Source: Diogma glabrata
Lineage: Eukaryota; Arthropoda; Insecta; Diptera; Cylindrotomidae
Assembly (NCBI GenBank): GCA_963693315.1
Contig: OY856186.1
Coordinates: 93,283,802 to 93,347,801 of the forward strand
Direction of reading: 5' to 3'
Length of the DNA stretch: 64,000 nucleotides
Shown piece after piece: positions 21,249 through 33,216 of the stretch. Position numbers and translations under genes: made by a program. Under the pieces are notes generated by a model that was not told where the DNA came from, searched no databases, and saw only the letters and a program-made list of their open reading frames with translations. The first letter of the stretch is position 1, and every line of letters starts with the position of its first letter.

Positions 21249-21670
21249 TTTATTCTTTGGATTTATTAAAAAGTAGAAAACATAGTATACATTCAGGGTA
21301 TGGTTTTTATTCAATTATTCAAAAATCGTGTGTAAAGCAAGCTATTTTTCTACTTCAAATATCAATGCGTAAAATTACTATTTTACGCCCTAAAGCGTAA
21401 ATATTTGAGACAACATACTACACTGGAGAAGATAAGTTAACCCTATTTCTAAAGAAAACATACATTTTTATTTAAATATTTATGTTTTGAGAAAATTGCT
21501 TAATCCAAGCATTTATGGTTTCTTATTAAATTAATCAAATAAAATTAATGAAATTGATTTCTTTGAAATATAAGAAAAGAATAACAAAAAACTGGATTGG
21601 ATTAATTTTCTCAAAAAATATTTAACTAAACTTACAGAATGTTTCTCGTACAAAAAACTTTCTATGTAAT

Positions 21671-21795
21671 TCGGGCGTAAAGTAAGTATCCTCTTTGCTT
21701 TTGAGTGTTTGTTGCCGTCGCCTCGAGAAAAAACTTCACTATCAGATCAAGCAAGAAAGACTTACTTTACGCCTTTAATACATAAATAACTATAT
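21671..21795. repeat. Small foldback with CTTTACGCC arms and the ATAAATAACTAT end
   Basis: GGGCGTAAAGTAAG near 21,673 pairs with CTTACTTTACGCC near 21,761. The right end is CCTTTAATACATAAATAACT, shared with the foldbacks at 18.05-18.17 and 47.13-47.26 kb. Confidence 0.5.
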
Positions 21796-22340
21796 TATTT
21801 TATCTCGTTAAATTTAAAATAATTTATTGATTTAAATTAGTTAAATCTCTCTAATTAAGTTTGCTAAAATAGAAACAAACCATTTCTTTTAATTTTATTT
21901 TAAAACAAACTAAATTATGAAACGTATAGAACAAATTTTAGACACAGTGATTTTTTTCGATATCATCATCTTCAACTCCACTGATTGATTCTGAGTTAAA
22001 TAACTCTTTGAATGTTGCGTTACTGTTAATGTCTATATCTAATCAATAATCAAAAAATCATACATAATACGTTGAAGCACAAGAATTAATATATACCCAA
22101 AACTGCAGAATAGTTTAGTTATTGCTACAACTTAGTAAGGGATTGGAACATATTGCATTTATTTATTTGCTCCGATAATGGTGCATCAAACTTTTCTGGA
22201 TGATTTATATCTTCTAAAACTGCTTGTTTTTGTCCGACTTAAGTGGTTAACTCATTAACTCTCTTAAAAAATGATTCGTTCTCTTGCTTAATTTTTCTAT
22301 GATACGATCCCTACTTTTTACTGTTTTCCACAACATTTTA

Positions 22341-22477
22341 ATAGTATATTAAGAAACTAGTTTCATAATTGACGATTTTATCGCACGCAATCTGTTTAGA
22401 AAACGACACGCGCAGCGGGGAGTTTTCTAAAGGATAAGTGCGATAAAACGTCTTATGAAACGAGTTTTTTATACTAT
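22341..22477. repeat. Foldback element with GCGCAGCG core
   Basis: ATAGTATATTAAGAAACTAG and TTTCATAATTGACGATTTTA on the left pair, with a few mismatches, with the right arm ending in ...GTTTTTTATACTATT. Inner arms GATTTTATCGCAC and GTGCGATAAAAC also pair. The loop holds ACGACACGCGCAGCGGGGAG, which resembles the loops of the foldbacks at 36.9 and 38.4 kb. Confidence 0.65.
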
Positions 22478-23287
22478 TTTTTCTATTTTGCATTTTCTGT
22501 CTTGAAATTTTAAAAAATGTGTATTTTATTAAAAAATAGTCAATTTGAAATTTTTTTATTATTACTAATTATTTTAATTAATTAAAATATTTAACACTAA
22601 TTTAGATATTCTTATTAATTTTATTTACATAATTATTCGTTTTAATGTTCACTGACGTTTGTATGACCAATGTGACCAACCTTGAAATACAAAACTTTGC
22701 GTATCGTAATGAAGGCTATTTCGATACGCATTTGGGTATCGAAATGACTTTATTTTAGACGCAAAATAGAAAAAAAATTTTAAACACCATTTTCAAATTG
22801 TTTTACTAAAAAGCACTCGCGTACATATACACAATATAATGTTCTGTCAAAAACGAAAAAGGCCGTCGATATTGTACCTTAAATAAGCTTCTATACAGAA
22901 AACAATAGAAGCAGCAGTTTAACAAATTTCATTTTCTCAAAACAGTTTCGATAAAACTTCTAAAGTGTTGATGTGGAAGCTGTTTTTTAACTATGGCAGC
23001 TGTACTTCTATAAGATCTTTAAACAGCTACATCTGAAAATATTTTAAACCTAATGACGGCTATAACTTCTTTTATCTTACTTCCGAAGCTTCATCGAAAG
23101 TTGTTCAATAAGTTTTGGTATAAAGTTTCTATTATTAAATAAAGAAGCCTTTTGGAAGCTTTCACTCGATTAGTGGGGGAAGCTTCTCTGTGAAATTTAA
23201 CTATCTTCCACTTATAAGCTTTACCGAAGCTTTATTTAAGCTACAGCAGGTGTAACTTAAAATTGAGAAGCAATTTTGCTAGTTGGG

Positions 23288-23475
23288 AAATAAGCGCTGA
23301 TGGTGAGTATAGAGAGTAGCATGAAGCGGGCTATCATCAGCAAAACTATGGATTTGATGAATCGTTGAATTCAGTAAGCACATTATATAGATAAGAAAAT
23401 GTGTTTGAGTTAGAGTGACACCTTGAATAACGCCTGCATTAGTTGAAAAGATATCTGATGAAACACCGTCAATAC
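23288..23475 (-). pseudogene. LINE 3 reverse-transcriptase catalytic core fragment
   Basis: Minus-strand reading gives STNAGVIQGVTLTQTHFLIY, then LLNSTIHQIHSFADDSPLHA. This matches the RT motifs INAGVPQGSVLSPTLFLLY and the FADD form of the YADD catalytic box. About 60 codons are present. It continues across the TIR element into 20,575-19,780. The 5' side ends near 23,475, after which (CAGTATA)-type short repeats begin. Confidence 0.72.
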
Positions 23476-23790
23476 AGTATACAGTATAAAATATACAGTA
23501 TACAGTATAAAATTAGAATTTTTTTATAAACATTTTTTTTAAAGTATGCAGTAGTAATTTTTCTAATGTACGTTCAAGAAAATTCCCCATTTTAAATTAT
23601 ACGGTGCTGGTCCGTTTTTTCGGTCCTTTCGGGTAGCGAAAATCCGAAATTCTACGTCCACGCCGTGCTACATGGGTAACGCTAACAGAATTAGGTTGGT
23701 GTAGTTGAGAGGGGCAGAGTAAATACTGCTTATACTCAATGATTCTGCACCATGGCGAGTCATTGGCGCCATAAAACCAATGCAACTCAA

Positions 23791-23952
23791 GCGCCTGTTC
23801 TCCATGTTAGGGGCGGCTTGGAGCGGGCGTCTGTCTTGGATCAAGCGGCTCGCTATATAAATGTGTAGAAAGCGTCTGTTCTCCATGTTAGGGGCGGCTT
23901 TCAGCGGGCGTCTGTCTTGGATCAAGCGGCTCGCTATATAAACATGTAAAAA
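23791..23952 (+). repeat. Tandem 81-bp duplication in the RTE 5' region
   Basis: Two units (23791-23871 and 23872-23952) share CTGTTCTCCATGTTAGGGGC and CTGTCTTGGATCAAGCGGCT, each ending in GCTCGCTATATAAA. Repeated 5' UTR units are known as promoter-containing monomers in some LINEs. The TATATAAA word in each makes a promoter role possible, but that is inference. Confidence 0.85.
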
Positions 23953-23954
23953 GG

Positions 23955-25484
23955 TTGTTTCTGGTGACCTTAAGATGCAGAACGAACCCATTCACAAAAA
24001 TTTGGGTTGGGCGAAGGGCTAACACCCCATTTCCGTATAAAAATTATTGTCATGAATTCTGTACACAGGCCTCGGAATATCTCGGATTCATTATTGGAAC
24101 GACCTCGGAAACTGTACCCGGACTACGATTTAAAAATATCGTCAATGTTCATGCACCTACTGAAGATAAAGCAGATGATATTAAAGACCTGTTCTTCCTA
24201 AAACTCGAGGAAGTCATCAATAACATCCCGCGGCACGATATAAAAATCGTGGTAGGTCACTTTAATGCTCAAATCGGTAGGATTGCAGAACTTAAAACAC
24301 ATATCGGCCCTAACAGCTTGCATCATACCAGCAACAATAACGGTTCTCGCGCAGCCGAGCTGGCTATGATGTATGATCTAGTAATTTCCAGCACTTTCTT
24401 CCCTCACAAGAGAATTCACAAGGCAACGTGGAAATCAAATGACGGAAGAACGGAAAATCAAATCGATCACGTCATGATCTCTAAGAGACACTCTACAAGT
24501 ATAACTGACGTTCGATCATACAGAGGTGCTGATATGGACACCGATCATATGCTTGTCATCTTTAAGTACAAGTGCAAGTTGTCATCTACATTTAACAGAC
24601 AAGCAAAAAAGACCGTGCGCTGGAATGTCGAAGCATTTAAACATCCGGAAACGCTGAATAGATATCAGGAAATAATAACACAAAACATAGCAGAGCATGA
24701 CATCTCTTCTGAGATGCCATTAAACATACAAGAAGAATGGCAAACGCTTCAATCAACCATTATAGCCGCAGCACAAACTACAATCGGAAAACGACCACCG
24801 AAATCACACAACGAATGGTTTGACGACGAGTGCCACAAATCCGTTGAAAATAAACAAAAACTGCGAGAAAAATGGTTAACAAGGAACACCCGAAGCTCCC
24901 AAGCTGACTATCTATGCGCCAGGAAAGCCTCAGTAAAACTTCTACGTAATAAGAAACGCGAACACATGAAGAGCTGCATCGAAAACATCAACCAACATGC
25001 GGCCAACGGAAATTCAAAAGAGTGCTTTGCCAATGCACGCAATCATCCTATTCGAGCAATTGCTCCATCAACTGAGGAGATTTTTGTCCCTTACCCAGCA
25101 ATAGAAGAAGTAAGCTGCCATTAAAAAACTGAAAAATGGCAAATCACCAGGTTTCGATGGAATTCCCGCAGAACTTCTGAAAAATGGAGGAGCAGCTCTG
25201 GTCTCACGTATATACGATCTGATTCTTGCAATCTGGGACCAAGAAGAACTACCTGCTGAATGGAAAACAGCTCTCATTGTTCCGCTACATAAGAAATGTG
25301 ACCGTCTAAAGTGTGAAAATTATCGTGGCATCGCACTGTTCAACACTGCATATAAAATACAAGCTAATGTTGTACTTGCTCGACTCATCCCGTTCGCCGA
25401 ATCTATCATCGGCGACTATCAGTGTGGTTTTCGTCCCAACCGCTCAACCACAGATCAATGTTTTACATTAAGGATGATTCTGTA
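23955..25484 (+). pseudogene. RTE/BovB-like endonuclease-reverse transcriptase, damaged
   Basis: Endonuclease motifs in order are VNVHAPTEDKADDI, VVGHFNAQIG (GDFN changed to GHFN), TWKSNDGRTENQIDHVMISK and GADMDTDHMLVI. They resemble the craniofacial-development-protein-2-like proteins that derive from RTE/BovB LINEs. The N-terminal part of the endonuclease (the motif with the first Asn and the QE/TK motif) is missing, joined in frame to 5' leader sequence. There is no ATG; the open frame only begins at a TTG. A +1/-1 frameshift near 25,120 (EEVSCH stop) is followed in another frame by IKKLKNGKSPGFDGIPAELL, ENYRGIALFNTAYKI and YQCGFRPNRSTTDQCF. The gene stops before the catalytic YADD. In intact relatives this protein nicks DNA and copies element RNA. 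Confidence 0.85.
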
Positions 25485-27465
25485 ACAAAAGTTTTAAGCT
25501 ACTATAAAAGGTAAATTTATGCTAATTTTTAAAATTATATTTAAAAAGTTCTCCTGCAAATCAAGACGGATAGAAAACGTTTACGTAAATTCTTATACGA
25601 TATGGAATTGGACTACTCTTTTATAAAAAAATAAAAACATAACGACGCAAAAGTTTATTGTATTACCAGTCGGAGTGAATTTGCAAATTAACAGTAGACA
25701 TTATGATATTAAAAGACATATAGATAAACATAAAAAAGCGTTGCTATAAGCTGCCAGCTCCAGTAGCTTAAACAAGTTTTGTTGTTATTTTGTTTTCTTG
25801 TTGTTATTTAACATTGACAAAAAGTTAGCTGCAATTTGCGCTGATAACACGAACACCAATTTTAGTGGTGTCACGTCAAGGGGTGAAAATTTAAAAGCAA
25901 GCTAAACGAATTTGAACCAGAATGTATTGAGTATTGGACTCGCAGCCCATATTCTAAATAAAGCAATAAGAAGTGCTGCTGATTGAAATGGTAGGGTTAA
26001 AAAAATTTGGATATTTTACTGTCTTTACTGGTTTAAGTTGAAAGAGTTCTACGGCAAAAGTAATGTCGAACATAACCAACTTACTAGATACAGTAAAACT
26101 TGCTGGCTGGTAATGCCAGCACAAGAAAGAATTAAGAAAATGTACGAACCACTGTAAGCACATTTCCTAACGGTTGAAAAATGTGCAATTAAAATAAAAA
26201 AAATTTATGAAGAATTAAATAGTAAACAAATAGTAAAGGAAAGCATTAAATAGTAAATTTATGCACAATCTAGCTAGCACGTTTTCACCGTCTCACTTTC
26301 TTGCAATAGAAATTCTAGTTAGTTAGGATTTGGCTCTGGTCAGTTTAGGGTAGACATAACTCTTTCTCTCTGAGACAAATAAAGGAAAAAAACAAAAAAA
26401 CGATTCGACATAAGAGGAGTCACGTAGGGATGGCAATTCTGTGGTGTTTTATGGATCCTTGGACTAGTTACTCATAAATTTTAAACCCCTGGATGCCCGG
26501 GATCGTATAGAAAACCATCCTTTTTTTTATGCTGCACGATCTGCTGTCGTTTACAAATTCACTCTCTGAACAGTTACAAAGCAAAGATATAATAATTTCT
26601 AGCACAAGCGCTTTAATTAAAACTACTTTCTTGATGCTTAAACAATGCAGAGATGATACTAAATTTAAAATTATTTTTAACAAATGAAGGGATTTTGCGG
26701 AACTTTGCGGCATTTACTTCAATGAAACAACACCAGATGACAAAGATCTAGCAGAGTAACCAAGGTAGCTCAAAAGCATTTTATTTTTATTTCTAAGTCG
26801 ATGCATTTAAATGCTTTTAAATATATGTGTGTATAAAAATGTGTATGTTATGTTTTACGAAAAAAATCTTTTTATGTCATTTAACTTCTCGCCCCCCCTA
26901 AGATTTTGGTGAAATGACGCCACTGCTGTGATAGGAGTAGAAAAATATTTATATATAATATTTGTATGATTGTTTGCCATATACCACTTATTTAATAAAA
27001 TTGCTTTTAATTTTGTTATTAATAAATGTTACTTATATGTTAAGTTACTATTTTTTTTATTAATATTGTTTACCATCACACTACCGGTTTCAATCTTCTA
27101 AAGATTATCGCCAAGCACTGTGGACTATGATGCAATTCAAATAGAAATCAATAATAAAGTAACATTTAAAATATTTAACAAAATAACATAAACAATTACT
27201 AATTACAAAAAGGTTATTCAAATCAAGTGTAAAATATACCTAGTAGTTTAGCCGGAACTAAAAAGATCACAACTAATTCTGAAATTTTTTTCAAAAATTA
27301 TACTTACTTTACTCTTAAAAATAAATGTTATTATTTACTTGATTAATTAAATTATAAAAAATGCATCGTTGATATCGTTGATCTGTAGGTAATTAATTAA
27401 AATCTAGGTCTACCATTAAATATAAAAAAACCAATAAAATTTGAACGACAAACCACAATTCAAAA
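25485..27465. other. No gene seen
   Basis: AT-rich sequence directly after the truncated RTE LINE. Short frames such as 25,954-26,163 and 26,468-26,713 (minus) have no recognisable domains. I see no structured repeat. Confidence 0.45.
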
Positions 27466-27559
27466 CTAAAAAAGTCAGGCAAGTGCGAATATAATTCGCT
27501 CGCTGAGGGTTCCGTGTATATAATATGAGAAAAAAACAGTTTTTGTAAGTATAGTTTCA

Positions 27560-28030
27560 AGTTGGGTTGAATCTTACCCAATGCTGTTTATGGTGGCTAA
27601 AGAAAGCTTCAATAACGCCAGCTTCTAAATTATTTATATTGGAAAATACATTATCAATTGTGGTAGCCTCAACTGTTGTTGGTTCATGAATTTTTCTTTG
27701 TAAATTTTTTTGTAGAAAATAGTTTGAGAGCCAGTTTTGAGGATTTTTATTGAAACCAACGGAAAAAACGGAGAAAAAGTGTCGTCAAATTATTTCCAAC
27801 GAGTGCATTGTTAACACAGTCGAGTGATTTGTCTACTGAACATTGGGGAGATCGGTATAGTATACCAACAGGATTTGTACTTCAGATAGTTGAACATTCA
27901 CAATGACTGCCAGCAGAGCTAAACTCAAAGTGATGGTGGCTACTATTTTTCTGCACTGGTGGTACTGTATCAGACTTAACGAAAAGAACAGATCCCCAAC
28001 CTCGATTAACTTGACTGTAACAATTTTCTA
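27560..28030 (-). pseudogene. LINE endonuclease-domain remnant (LINE 5)
   Basis: Minus-strand pieces in order are NRGWGSVLFVKSDTVPPV, NPVGILYRSPQCSVDK, then VGFNKNPQNWLSNYFLQKNL and EPTTVEATTIDNVFSNINN, then EAFFSHHKQ. They follow the order of an APE-type LINE endonuclease: the N.GWGGV.LYVK block, the G.YRSP block, the TTIDNIFTN block and the SDH.A block. At least two frameshifts are needed, and the final D of the SDH motif is altered (SHH). No reverse transcriptase follows. It lies inside the AGGGTTCCGT element, in the same orientation. Confidence 0.5.
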
Positions 28031-28413
28031 GTTCAACAGTAGTTCAATAGTTCAAAAATTTCAAAAATGTTTGTAATTAGTGATCAACTTCACAGAGAAC
28101 ATTTGCAATGCAACCATATTAAATGATAATCTATCGAATAGCAAACAGGTATCTGGTATGTTATTGCATAATTTTTCAACCTAACGCCTTTCGCCTGAAG
28201 TTTAGTTCATCTGACTTGTTAAACTGTGTTGATCTAATCTGATCTTGTTTGTTCATTTCTTTACTTCGTTTCACTCAATATTTACTATAATATACATTTC
28301 CTACAACGTAGTAAAATTTATCCTCTTCTACGATTATTTTACGTGAATAGTCCTTCACAAAACACAATTTTAGAATTTTAATCAAATGAATCAAAACCGA
28401 AAACTACAAAAAA

Positions 28414-29510
28414 ATTGTTTTGGACTAGAAAAAAATTCACCTTTCATATGCCGAGTGGGGGTCAAAAATTATTTTTTGTCAAAATTTCCCAACATTTCTC
28501 AACCCCCTCAAAATAACATTTGAAATGATGATCCGACCGCTATAGTTTTCATTCAATCTTTACAACATTGCCCATAACCATGAATATTTTCAAATATTTT
28601 TCTTTTGTAATGTTCGAAGTTAAGGGGGAGGACAGGAATTTTTTTTCACATTTTTTAATATAACTCAAAAACTGCGCTTTTGAAAATTACATAAAAAATT
28701 GTTTTGGACTAGAACAAAATCAACCTTTCATATGATACCCCACTCAACAAGGTCAAAAATAATTTTTTTTCAAAATTTCCACCCTCAACCCCATCAAAAT
28801 AACATTAAAAATGATGAGCCAACCGCTATAGTTTTCATTCAATCTTTACAACATTTCCCATAACCATGAATTTTTCCAAATTTTTTCTTTTGTAATGTTC
28901 GAAGTTAAGGGGGGGGGAACAGGAAATTTTTTCACATTTTTTACATAACTCAAAAACTGCGCTTTTTAAAATTACATAAAAAATTGTTTTGGACTAGAAA
29001 AAAATCAATCTTTCATATGACACCCCAATCGACTTGGTCAAAAATATTTTTTTTTCAATATTTCCACTCTCAACCCCCTCAGAATCACATTTGAAATGAT
29101 GAGCCGACTGCTATAGTTTTGATTCAATCTTTACAACATTGACCATAATTATGAATTTTTTGAAATTTTTTCTTTTGTAATGTTCGAAGTTAAGAGGGGG
29201 GACAGGAAATTTTTGTCACATTTTTTAACATAACTCAAAAACTGCGCTTTTAAAAATTGCAAAAAAAATTGGCTTGGACTAGAAAAAAAATCACCTTTCA
29301 TATGACACCCCACTCACTGAGGTCAAAAATAATTTTTTTTCAAAATTTCCACTCTCAACCCCCTCAGAATCACATTTGAAATGATGACCCGACCGCTATA
29401 GTTTTGATTTAATCTTTACAACATTGACCATAACCATGAATTTTTTCAAATTTTTTCTTTTCTAATGTTCGAAGTTAAAGGGGGGGGGGGGACAGGAAAG
29501 ACAATACCCG
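28414..29510 (-). repeat. Tandem array of about 285-bp units (3.9 units)
   Basis: Units begin with ATTGTTTTGGACTAGAA at 28414, 28698 and 28983 and ATTGGCTTGGACTAGAA at 29268, giving periods of 284, 285 and 285 bp. Each holds CTTTCATATGACACCCC, CTCAACCCCCTCA, CCGCTATAGTTTT and TGTAATGTTCGAAGTTAAG followed by a G run (3 to 13 G). The units are related, in reverse, to those at 59.6-61.0 kb. Confidence 0.92.
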
Positions 29511-29848
29511 TTTATGGCAATATCAAAAAAACTAAGCAGTCGAAAAATCATTGAAATTTTTTTTTGAAATATTTTGAACTTTCTCGATTTTTCTAGACCA
29601 AACTCGATTCCTTACAAAAAACTTTTGTTTTACTATCTCCTTATCTATGTTCATAAAATATAGATTAAAACAAATATTTGAATTTTTTTGTTATCAGTAG
29701 GCGTGGAAAAACACGTTTAAAAACTGTAGAAAATTTCAAGTTGATAGCACTTATAGTTTGTGAGTAAATTGATTATGTAGAAATTCGGACGGACACCGAA
29801 GTCTCACCAATAGGGTACCGTTTTGACTTTTTTAAAATACGGAACCCT

Positions 29849-31016
29849 AAAAACCCATTCTTTTCTTTCTATATTTTAAGAAGACATTTTCTTATGATTT
29901 TCTTTTCCATGTACAATCACAAGCAAAATCAAAACCACATAAAACAAGTCTTGAAGAAGAGCAAAAAAATCAGATACATATTATAATAACCGTCAAGTTA
30001 CGAAGAAAAAGTATTGTAAAAATTTAAATTCGGATTTGTGTAGTTTGAAATAAAAAACAAAGATTTTTTTTTCTCAAAAACCAAAAAAAAACTTGTGAGA
30101 AGATAAAGAAAATGCTAAGATAAGATGAATTTAAGACGAGAAAAACTATGAAACCCCCATTTTTGTTTTTTAGATTTTACATGTCGTGTTATACTTAACT
30201 CGGTTTTGTATTATACTTTTATTATTGTTGTTGCATGAATCTGTAAACTGTTAACTGTAAGGATTTTATTTAAAACTTTTTCTTTATTAAATTGATGGAT
30301 TTACAAAGATTGTGATGCCAAGGCTGATTTAGTGTTGGCGAAAGAAACATTGTTTCTTCTATCTAATAAAATGGAGAGTACGGTTTTTATAAATTTGATT
30401 TTGACGGATATAAAAATATAAAAATGTAAAAATTCAAAATTTTACAGAGGAAATGAGGATAAGATATGTTTTATTTGTAGATCGGCATGCTTCGAAGGTG
30501 TTTGGTATTAAATTCAACGACACGTACTTAGCAGTAAGTTTTTCTTAACAGAGTCGTTATTAAGAATGTTATTCCTGCATTATGGTTTTTATTCCCATGT
30601 TTGTCTACGCAACCTTTTTTTACGAACAGCTCAACAATTCTTTTTACTAAGAAATGTTATATAACAGTAGCCCTATTCCGGTACATCGTGAAATAGGAAT
30701 TGAGAAATAAATTATAGCAATTTTTTCATTTTTCCTAAACTAGTATTCTGTATCGCGGGAAAAATAAAATTATGAAAAAACGAATTCCTATTTAATAGCA
30801 GTTTTTGTTATAAATAATTCCCTCTTTCAAAAATCAAATTAAAAAATTTGAGGTAAGGAAAATATTTATTTTAAGTATTTATGAAAATGGTTTTGTATAA
30901 ATTTTAACAAATATCGTTTCAAATATATTTTTACTTATTTAGAAAAGTGTTTGTGCAATAGTTTTAGAAAAATAAAAAAATCTAAACGTATTTAAAAAAT
31001 CGCTGTTGATAAATTA
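29849..31016. other. No gene seen
   Basis: AT-rich DNA without a legible gene. Nothing repeated elsewhere in the window was found here. Confidence 0.45.
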
Positions 31017-33199
31017 ATGTTTATTTGTTATTTAAAGAGCAAACATACAAGTAAACACCAAAAAGAACTGTTTGTGGAATTAATGTTCGTCAATAGAGAC
31101 TTGGCTAATGACAGGTATTTTAAAGATTGTTTTCAGCCGATTTTCGGAAACGGCTTTATCTTATTAGATAGTTTAAACTGCGATAGTCTTCGTGGTCATC
31201 GCATTTATAATGACGTTAATATACCGTTTTTCAGAAAAATCATATTTTTTCATCGTCATCGATAAATGTTTTCACAGATTTTGTGTTATTCTCCTAATAA
31301 AATATTATGTTGTAAAAGTTGTTATATAAATTTAAACTGACTGAGTTCGGTGCCAAACTCGAGAAATATAAGTCGTTTTTTCCAATGTGGTACTATACAA
31401 ATAACTTTTAGAATATAATAACTATTACAACAACCTTAATCGCCAAAATAATTTTATAATACATTTCTTAAAAGCATAGTTTTTTTAGTAGCTATAGGTA
31501 TAATTAAATTTAAAAAAGCGAAAGTTAATCGCACTTTTGTCTTTAAAAGCCACCATTGCGCTTATTTTCAAATTTTTTGTGCCTCTTGTTTTTTCTTGAA
31601 CGGTTTCTTTTCGTTTTTTTAAATTTTTTGCATATTATAGGTTTTCTTCTATAGATGGAAGAAAACATAACAAAAATCTGTGGGAAGAATTTTCTGTGGG
31701 TAAAATTGAATGCAGTTGGCGGTTCCAAAAAGATGGTGAGAAGGGGATGAAAACTTGAGTAGATATGAAGTAAGTAAAATTAAAATACAGTTTTTTCACG
31801 ACATTCGGGTTAATCCAGCTCTCTTTTTGCTTTCTGTGATATTGAAATCATACAATAAATATTATATACACCTCAAAAAGTTTATCTTCTTCTTCAGTGA
31901 TATGTTTCTCTCATTTCGCCTTCAAGACGCCTCGGTAGAAACACATGAACATTTTTCCTTTGGCATATTCATTTTTAAATAGAAAGTATAGTGAAAAATT
32001 CGAATTATAATGTGTCTCAACAGCCCATAGATATCTTTTAGGCCTTGAGGCCTACAAAGACATGCGTTCTGAGGTGTGGCTACACTGAAAAAAAAATTGA
32101 AGTAATGACAACCTCATCTCGAAGTTAGCAGTTTTTTATTCATACAAAGAAAAATTATTTATAAACAATTTCACACTGATTGCGACAACTACACGATAAC
32201 ACGTAATAACAGAATGAGGTTTATTTAAAATATAAAGTGTTATATCCAATATAACAGTAGTTGAATAAAGCTAATAACTATTTCCCTGAAACAAATTTGA
32301 ATTTTTCATTTTAAAGTTTAAGAATTTGAGATTAATTGAACTATATTTTATTTTCACATAAATATTTCGTGTGATTGTCTCAACTCCATCGGTTTATAAT
32401 TAAAGAGTTGTTGAAGCAATTTCATAGTTTGATTCGCCATATCTGACCGCACGGTGAGGTTTAAACAACTGCATTTCGATTGGAAATAGGACATGTTTTT
32501 TTTTCAGTGTATCAAGACGCTTTTTTAAACCTTTGTGAATCAAAACCCATGATTTGAGCAGTATACTATCATCTTGAAAACTGTCTATGGGGTTACTGGT
32601 GATTTTCAACATTTTATTGATTGATAAAAGAGTAATAAATACTATCATATAAAAAGACATATGCCAATATTTCATGATAGAATATAAGAAATAAAAATAC
32701 AACCACTATTTCGCCATTTATTTGATTTCGGTTTAAAGTTGACAGGAAATATGTGCTAAACAGAAAGAAATGTTGAATCGCACAGGATTAGGATTGGAAT
32801 CTAAATCAATTCCAAGATTGGATAATTTAGATGAAAAAATCCTAGATATTATTACCACACATAGTGTTGATGGTGATGGTGAGGCTAACGAAGGTGGATT
32901 ACTTTTTCAAATACCAATTGAAAAAGTAAGTAACCAATTTGTTTATTATTACAAATAAAATCAATATCTTTTATAGAAAAATTCAACTCCAGTTCAAACA
33001 CCAACACATTGTAGTGCATCAAGAAGTTATAAGTATTCGAAACCAGGTTCGAAGAAATTCTCCAAGGTCTAGAGATAAAGTTTTACTAGACAGCAATAAA
33101 ATTGAGTTAGGAAAAGTCGAGGTCTTGATTAGAATAGCAACGGCCATGGAAAAAAGAAATGAAATTAAAGAAAGAAATTGGAAAGAAAAGTATGTTTAA
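31017..33199 (+). pseudogene. PIF/Harbinger partner (Myb/SANT-like DNA-binding) gene, decayed
   Basis: Three pieces look like exons of the Myb/SANT-like partner protein of PIF/Harbinger elements. Piece 1 (31,017-31,140) reads KHTSKHQKELFVELMFVNRD. Piece 2 (about 31,660-31,770) reads KNLWEEFSVGKIECSWRFQK and KGMKT, a stop in place of W, then VDMK before a GTAAG donor. Piece 3 (32,770-32,928) reads RTGLGLESKSIPRLDNLDEK and ILDIITTHSVDGDG, ends at a GTAAGT donor, and continues after TTTTATAG with KNSTPVQTPTHCSASRSYKY before stops. The partner protein helps the transposase reach the nucleus and bind element ends in this superfamily. It faces the nuclease gene at 33,217-34,437 tail to tail, as in known Harbinger elements. 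Confidence 0.6.
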
Positions 33200-33216
33200 C
33201 TATTGTTTATTTAAAA

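Larger units (their letters stand above)
20576..23287. mobile_element. TIR DNA element, about 2.7 kb, inserted in LINE 3
   Basis: The left end CCCAATTAGCATTATAACTT and the reverse-complemented right end CCCAACTAGCAAAATTGCTT are imperfect terminal inverted repeats. Both subterminal stretches (20,580-20,960 and 22,890-23,280) are full of GAAGCTT(C)-like words and GTTTCGAT. LINE 3 reads on the minus strand up to 23,288 (HSFADDSPLH...THHQRLF) and resumes at 20,575 (DTRSNF), which marks this segment as an insertion. I find no convincing transposase and no clear target duplication. It contains a tRNA-like repeat and two small foldbacks. Confidence 0.72.
23600..25484 (+). mobile_element. RTE-type LINE, 5' end to mid-RT, missing its 3' part
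   Basis: The element starts with a GC-richer 5' region (about 23,600-23,955) that includes a tandem 81-bp duplication. Coding remnants of endonuclease and the first part of the reverse transcriptase follow, up to about 25,484, where homology ends abruptly before the YADD box. Base composition is clearly less AT-rich than the flanks. Loss of the 3' end is unusual, because LINEs normally lose their 5' ends. Confidence 0.75.
27466..29848 (-). mobile_element. AGGGTTCCGT element with internal satellite array, copy in minus orientation
   Basis: In its own (minus) direction the element starts AGGGTTCCGTATTTTAAAAA at 29848. It passes through a leader with GTGAGACTTCGGTGTCCGTCCG and an array of four units of about 285 bp. 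It ends with ACGGAACCCT (about 27,504-27,513) followed by a hairpin GCGAATTATATTCGC and CTGACTTTTTT. The same start, array type and end occur in plus orientation at 58,901-61,515. Between array and 3' end this copy contains LINE endonuclease-like coding debris. Insects commonly carry repeats with this AGGGTTCCGT start and hairpin end (recalled, not searched); their class is not clear to me. Confidence 0.7.

Noticed and set aside
23668..23991. 107-codon minus-strand frame with repeated RLIQDRRPL-type segments
   Set aside because: It is produced by the 81-bp tandem duplication in the RTE leader read on the wrong strand.
28414..29510. CRISPR-like array
   Set aside because: Units of about 285 bp without short repeat/spacer alternation in a eukaryotic transposon context. 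It is a satellite array.
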